From NCBI GenBank assembly GCA_003242885.1, contig QKMZ01000006.1, positions 1,295,563-1,359,562 on the forward strand: 64,000 nucleotides of DNA. Reading direction: 5' to 3'. The notes beneath the pieces were generated by a model. It saw nothing but the letters and a program-made list of their open reading frames with translations. It made no database searches and was not told the origin of the DNA. Numbering within the stretch: the first letter of the stretch is position 1; each line of letters begins with the position of its first letter. This document shows positions 61,345 through 64,000 of this stretch, one piece after another. Source of the DNA: Candidatus Melainabacteria bacterium (GTDB lineage Bacteria; Cyanobacteriota; Vampirovibrionia; Obscuribacterales; Obscuribacteraceae). A program made the position numbers and the translations under genes.

Positions 61345-63519
61345 ATGGACGAGGCCGAAGGAGAGAAGACGAACATGATTGAGTCGCAGTCGCAAGAGGC
61401 TCAACTTCGCGACGGATTGCCCTTTGCCGACACGACAATGTCTTTGCAGGCACAAGCCCCCGCCGAAATACAACCCGGACTTATTCTTCTGGAAAAGTTC
61501 AAAATTCTCGAATTGCTAGGCGTAGGCGGCATGGGCAGCGTCTACAAAGTTGATCACTTGTTTATGAACCAGCAGTACGCTCTCAAATGCTTAAACAAGT
61601 GCCATCGCAACGACATCAATTGGCGCCGTTTTGAGAACGAAGCAAAAGCAGCAAACATGCTCGATCACGCCAATCTGCTTCGCGTATTCGAATTCGGTCT
61701 TTTGCCTGGTGGACGTCCTTATTTCCTTATGGAACTGGTCGAAGGAGTAACTCTGGCTGACGAGATCAGGAAGCTCGGACGCCTGCCAATGAAGCGGGCT
61801 ATCAAGATTTTCATACAAGTCGCATTTGCCATTCATTATGCGCACGAACACCGCATTATTCATAGAGATCTAAAACCCAGCAATATTATGCTGGAAAATA
61901 AAAGCGGCGAAGAATCAGTCAAGGTAGTCGATTTCGGTATTGCAAAATTAACAGGCGTTGATGAATTCAATCAACAAACGCTAACGAAGACCGGCGAAAT
62001 ATTTGGCAGTCCTTTATACATGAGCCCAGAACAATGCGCAGGTACTGGTATAGATAGCCGCTCCGACTTGTATTCGCTTGGTTGTCTTTTTTACGAAGCT
62101 CTCACCGGTGCGCCTCCTTTTATTGGCGACACAGCCATTGCCACCATGATGAAACACCAGCAAGAGCCGCCGCTTTCATTGAAAGAAGCGTCTATGGGAA
62201 TTGGTTTTCCGATTGGATTAGAAAAGATCATTGCGAAGCTTCTCGAGAAGGATCCTAATAACCGCTATCAAAAAGCTAACTCACTTGCTGCCGATCTGAT
62301 TGAGCTGGAGCGCAGCCTGAGCGGAGAAAATAGCACTTCTTCCTCCACCCAGCAAATTGGAGAATTGCGGGCAGACCGCGGCAAAACAGCCACAAAAGGC
62401 GGGCAGAGTTTTAACAGTAACACACTTCTGATTGCCGGTGCGGCGGCTCTCCTTGGTGCAGCAGCAGGCGCAACAATCTGCTATTTTGCTTTGAGCAACC
62501 AGATAAAAGAACTCAAAACGTTTTACGAAGAGCGTATGCCGAAGGAATCACCTTTTGCGACTACGTCAACAACTCAGGCGTCATCGCAGTCTTCAGCGGA
62601 CACAGAAAAGAAAGTTACTCCACCAGCTCTCGGCAGTTTTTCAAAAATTGAGGGTGAGAACCGCGTGTTGACCTTTCCCAAAGGTATCTGCATGGGTTCT
62701 ATCATCGACGATTTTGCCTTCATCTGCGAAGCGGAAGGCGAGAAAAAATTCCCCAAGCAAAGAAGATTGTCATTGCTGGTGAGAAACAATGCACTCGATG
62801 CGCCCGAATTGCTTATGGGATTCGCACCGGACGACCTGGTATTTCTCAATTTTAGTTCTGCTCAGCACTTCAAATCGGCGGGATTCTCTTATATTGCCCA
62901 CATGACTAGCTTGAAGGCGTTGAACGCGAAACACACGCTATTCAACAATTCTGCGATTTCAAGCTTGGATAAACTTGTTAATCTGCGTTATGCAAATTTC
63001 AATGATACGCAAGTACACGGTGATGCGCTTATCAAGTCTCCAGTTTTGGCCAATCTCAATGCCCTTGATGTCTCCAACAATCAAGGCATGGTGCCGTTTT
63101 GCAAAATGCTTGGCGAATTATCCAATTTGTACGAACTGCAGATGCAAAACTGCCAATTGGATGATGTTCTGTTGAAAGATATTTCTCAGTGCAAGCCGCT
63201 GCGTGTTTTGTGTGTTTCGCAGAACAAAGATGTTACTGACGCTGGAGTGAGTTATCTGAAGGACATGAAAAATCTGACGTGGCTTGACTTATCGTCGACT
63301 TCAATATCGCCGAACTGCATTGAGAGTTTGCGTGAGATGCCTGGACTTAAAAAGCTCGAATTAGGCGAAATAGATTGGACTGGTGAGCAAAAGCGGACAT
63401 TTGAAAAAGCGTTGAAACAGAAGCTGCCGTCAATCAAAGTCTTTTGGACAGATGAGGAGACTTCGGACTTGGCGAAGAATCTTCCTGACTTCAAGTGGGA
63501 CGCTGGCAACCTCAAGTGA
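61345..63519 (+). CDS. Transmembrane Ser/Thr kinase with C-terminal leucine-rich repeats, array copy 2
   Basis: 724 residues, same architecture as copy 1: kinase domain about 48-318 (LGVGGMGSVYKV, ALKCLNKC, HRDLKPSN, VVDFGIAKL, GSPLYMSPEQC), a transmembrane helix (LLIAGAAALLGAAAGATICYF), then a long extracytoplasmic part with LRR units (TSLKALNAKHTLFN, LVNLRYANFNDTQV, MKNLTWLDLSSTS). The kinase domains of the two copies are much more alike than the LRR domains, as expected if ligand recognition diverged after duplication. The ATG at 61345 has no SD; an ATG ten codons later has GAGAAG about 9 nt upstream. It starts 7 bp after copy 1, so probably one operon. Confidence 0.88.
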   Translation: MDEAEGEKTNMIESQSQEAQLRDGLPFADTTMSLQAQAPAEIQPGLILLEKFKILELLGVGGMGSVYKVDHLFMNQQYALKCLNKCHRNDINWRRFENEAKAANMLDHANLLRVFEFGLLPGGRPYFLMELVEGVTLADEIRKLGRLPMKRAIKIFIQVAFAIHYAHEHRIIHRDLKPSNIMLENKSGEESVKVVDFGIAKLTGVDEFNQQTLTKTGEIFGSPLYMSPEQCAGTGIDSRSDLYSLGCLFYEALTGAPPFIGDTAIATMMKHQQEPPLSLKEASMGIGFPIGLEKIIAKLLEKDPNNRYQKANSLAADLIELERSLSGENSTSSSTQQIGELRADRGKTATKGGQSFNSNTLLIAGAAALLGAAAGATICYFALSNQIKELKTFYEERMPKESPFATTSTTQASSQSSADTEKKVTPPALGSFSKIEGENRVLTFPKGICMGSIIDDFAFICEAEGEKKFPKQRRLSLLVRNNALDAPELLMGFAPDDLVFLNFSSAQHFKSAGFSYIAHMTSLKALNAKHTLFNNSAISSLDKLVNLRYANFNDTQVHGDALIKSPVLANLNALDVSNNQGMVPFCKMLGELSNLYELQMQNCQLDDVLLKDISQCKPLRVLCVSQNKDVTDAGVSYLKDMKNLTWLDLSSTSISPNCIESLREMPGLKKLELGEIDWTGEQKRTFEKALKQKLPSIKVFWTDEETSDLAKNLPDFKWDAGNLK

Positions 63520-63571
63520 ATTGAGGAATATACTGAAATAGGAGCTCTATTGCCCCTTTTCTGAGGTCAAT

Positions 63572-64000
63572 GTGGCAGAAGAGTCAAAACAAAATGACAA
63601 CGATGTCGAGCTGTCGCTTGAGCAAGCGGATGCCGCTTCCCGTGACACGACTTTGAATGTCCCGATGCAACCACAGGTGGTGCTAGCGCCGGGACAGATT
63701 GTCATGGAGAAGTATCGCATCATAGATCTGCTTGGGCGAGGGGGAATGGGCAGCGTTTATCGCGTTGAAAACCTGCTGGTAAATCGTATCTATGCTCTTA
63801 AATGTCTGAGTAAAGCCCAAACCAACGATGGCTCCTGGAGGCGCTTTCAGAATGAAGTGAAAGCGGCGCATATGCTTGACCATGCGAATCTGATTCGCGT
63901 ATATGATTTTGGACTTTTGCCCGGCGGTCAACCGTATTTCCTTATGGAATTGGTAGATGGTCCTACCCTTGCCGATGAAATAAGGAAACAGGGAAAATTA
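63572..64000 (+). CDS. Ser/Thr kinase, array copy 3, truncated by window end
   Basis: A GTG start with GAGG 5 nt upstream, 52 bp after copy 2, opens a frame that runs to the last base. The 143 visible residues include LLGRGGMGSVYRV, YALKCLSKA, RRFQNEVKAAHMLDHANLIRVYDFGLLPGG and PYFLMELVDGPTLADEIRK, the same kinase as in copies 1 and 2. The presence of a transmembrane helix and LRR domain downstream is expected but cannot be seen. Confidence 0.8.
   Translation, partial: MAEESKQNDNDVELSLEQADAASRDTTLNVPMQPQVVLAPGQIVMEKYRIIDLLGRGGMGSVYRVENLLVNRIYALKCLSKAQTNDGSWRRFQNEVKAAHMLDHANLIRVYDFGLLPGGQPYFLMELVDGPTLADEIRKQGKL

Overview
The window reads as a chromosomal segment of a Gram-negative-type bacterium with moderate base composition. 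It encodes lipid A synthesis (fabZ-lpxA), a class A penicillin-binding protein, many exported proteins with Sec-type signal peptides, and an unusual density of TPR proteins and Ser/Thr kinases. TTG and GTG starts are frequent, several with good Shine-Dalgarno (SD) sequences. The mix resembles large-genome, non-photosynthetic relatives of Cyanobacteria (Vampirovibrionia/Obscuribacterales-like). That placement is inference from gene content only; I saw no rRNA or marker gene that settles it. I saw no insertion sequence, prophage, CRISPR array or origin.

Layout. 0-4.8 kb: two membrane-anchored TPR proteins and a small membrane protein. 4.8-9.8 kb: acyl-CoA metabolism (CoA-transferase, acyl-CoA ligase, DUF3592 protein) and NADP isocitrate dehydrogenase. 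9.8-17.2 kb: a secreted TPR protein, a tiny secreted GGWD-repeat protein, a D-aminoacylase-like amidohydrolase, a four-repeat MshEN-like protein, and a tandem array of four paralogous exported glycine-rich proteins. 17.6-24.3 kb: an MFS exporter, lpxA-fabZ, a Tat-exported phosphoesterase overlapping tryptophan 2,3-dioxygenase, a response regulator and a VOC protein. 24.4-30.6 kb: a Ser/Thr kinase, a HEAT-like protein and a large hybrid histidine kinase. 30.6-38 kb: a glycosyltransferase, an unknown Lys/Ser-tailed protein, PBP1A, a polytopic membrane protein and tRNA-Asn. 38.4-46.1 kb: a YbjN-like protein, an inositol-monophosphatase-family enzyme, an RNase D-like protein, a DUF4139 protein, acyl-CoA dehydrogenase and exonuclease III. 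46.1-47.1 kb: a gene-poor kilobase. 47.1-59.1 kb: an RHH regulator, HEAT and secreted proteins, gluconokinase, an AmpG-like transporter, an S41 peptidase, a secreted TPR protein followed by a SESGG-repeat protein, aconitase, an alpha/beta hydrolase and a secreted protein of unknown function. 59.2-64 kb: a tandem array of transmembrane Ser/Thr kinases with C-terminal leucine-rich repeats; the third copy runs off the window.

How the genes fit together. Acyl-CoA ligase, CoA-transferase, acyl-CoA dehydrogenase, isocitrate dehydrogenase and aconitase fit a fatty-acid-oxidising, TCA-cycle heterotroph. Several genes serve the envelope (lpxA, fabZ, PBP1A, glycosyltransferase, AmpG-like transporter). 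The least understood content is the set of exported repeat proteins and the kinase-LRR array, which are the best candidates for undescribed biology here. Several start sites were moved from the longest possible frame because of SD position, paralogue comparison or an intervening terminator hairpin.
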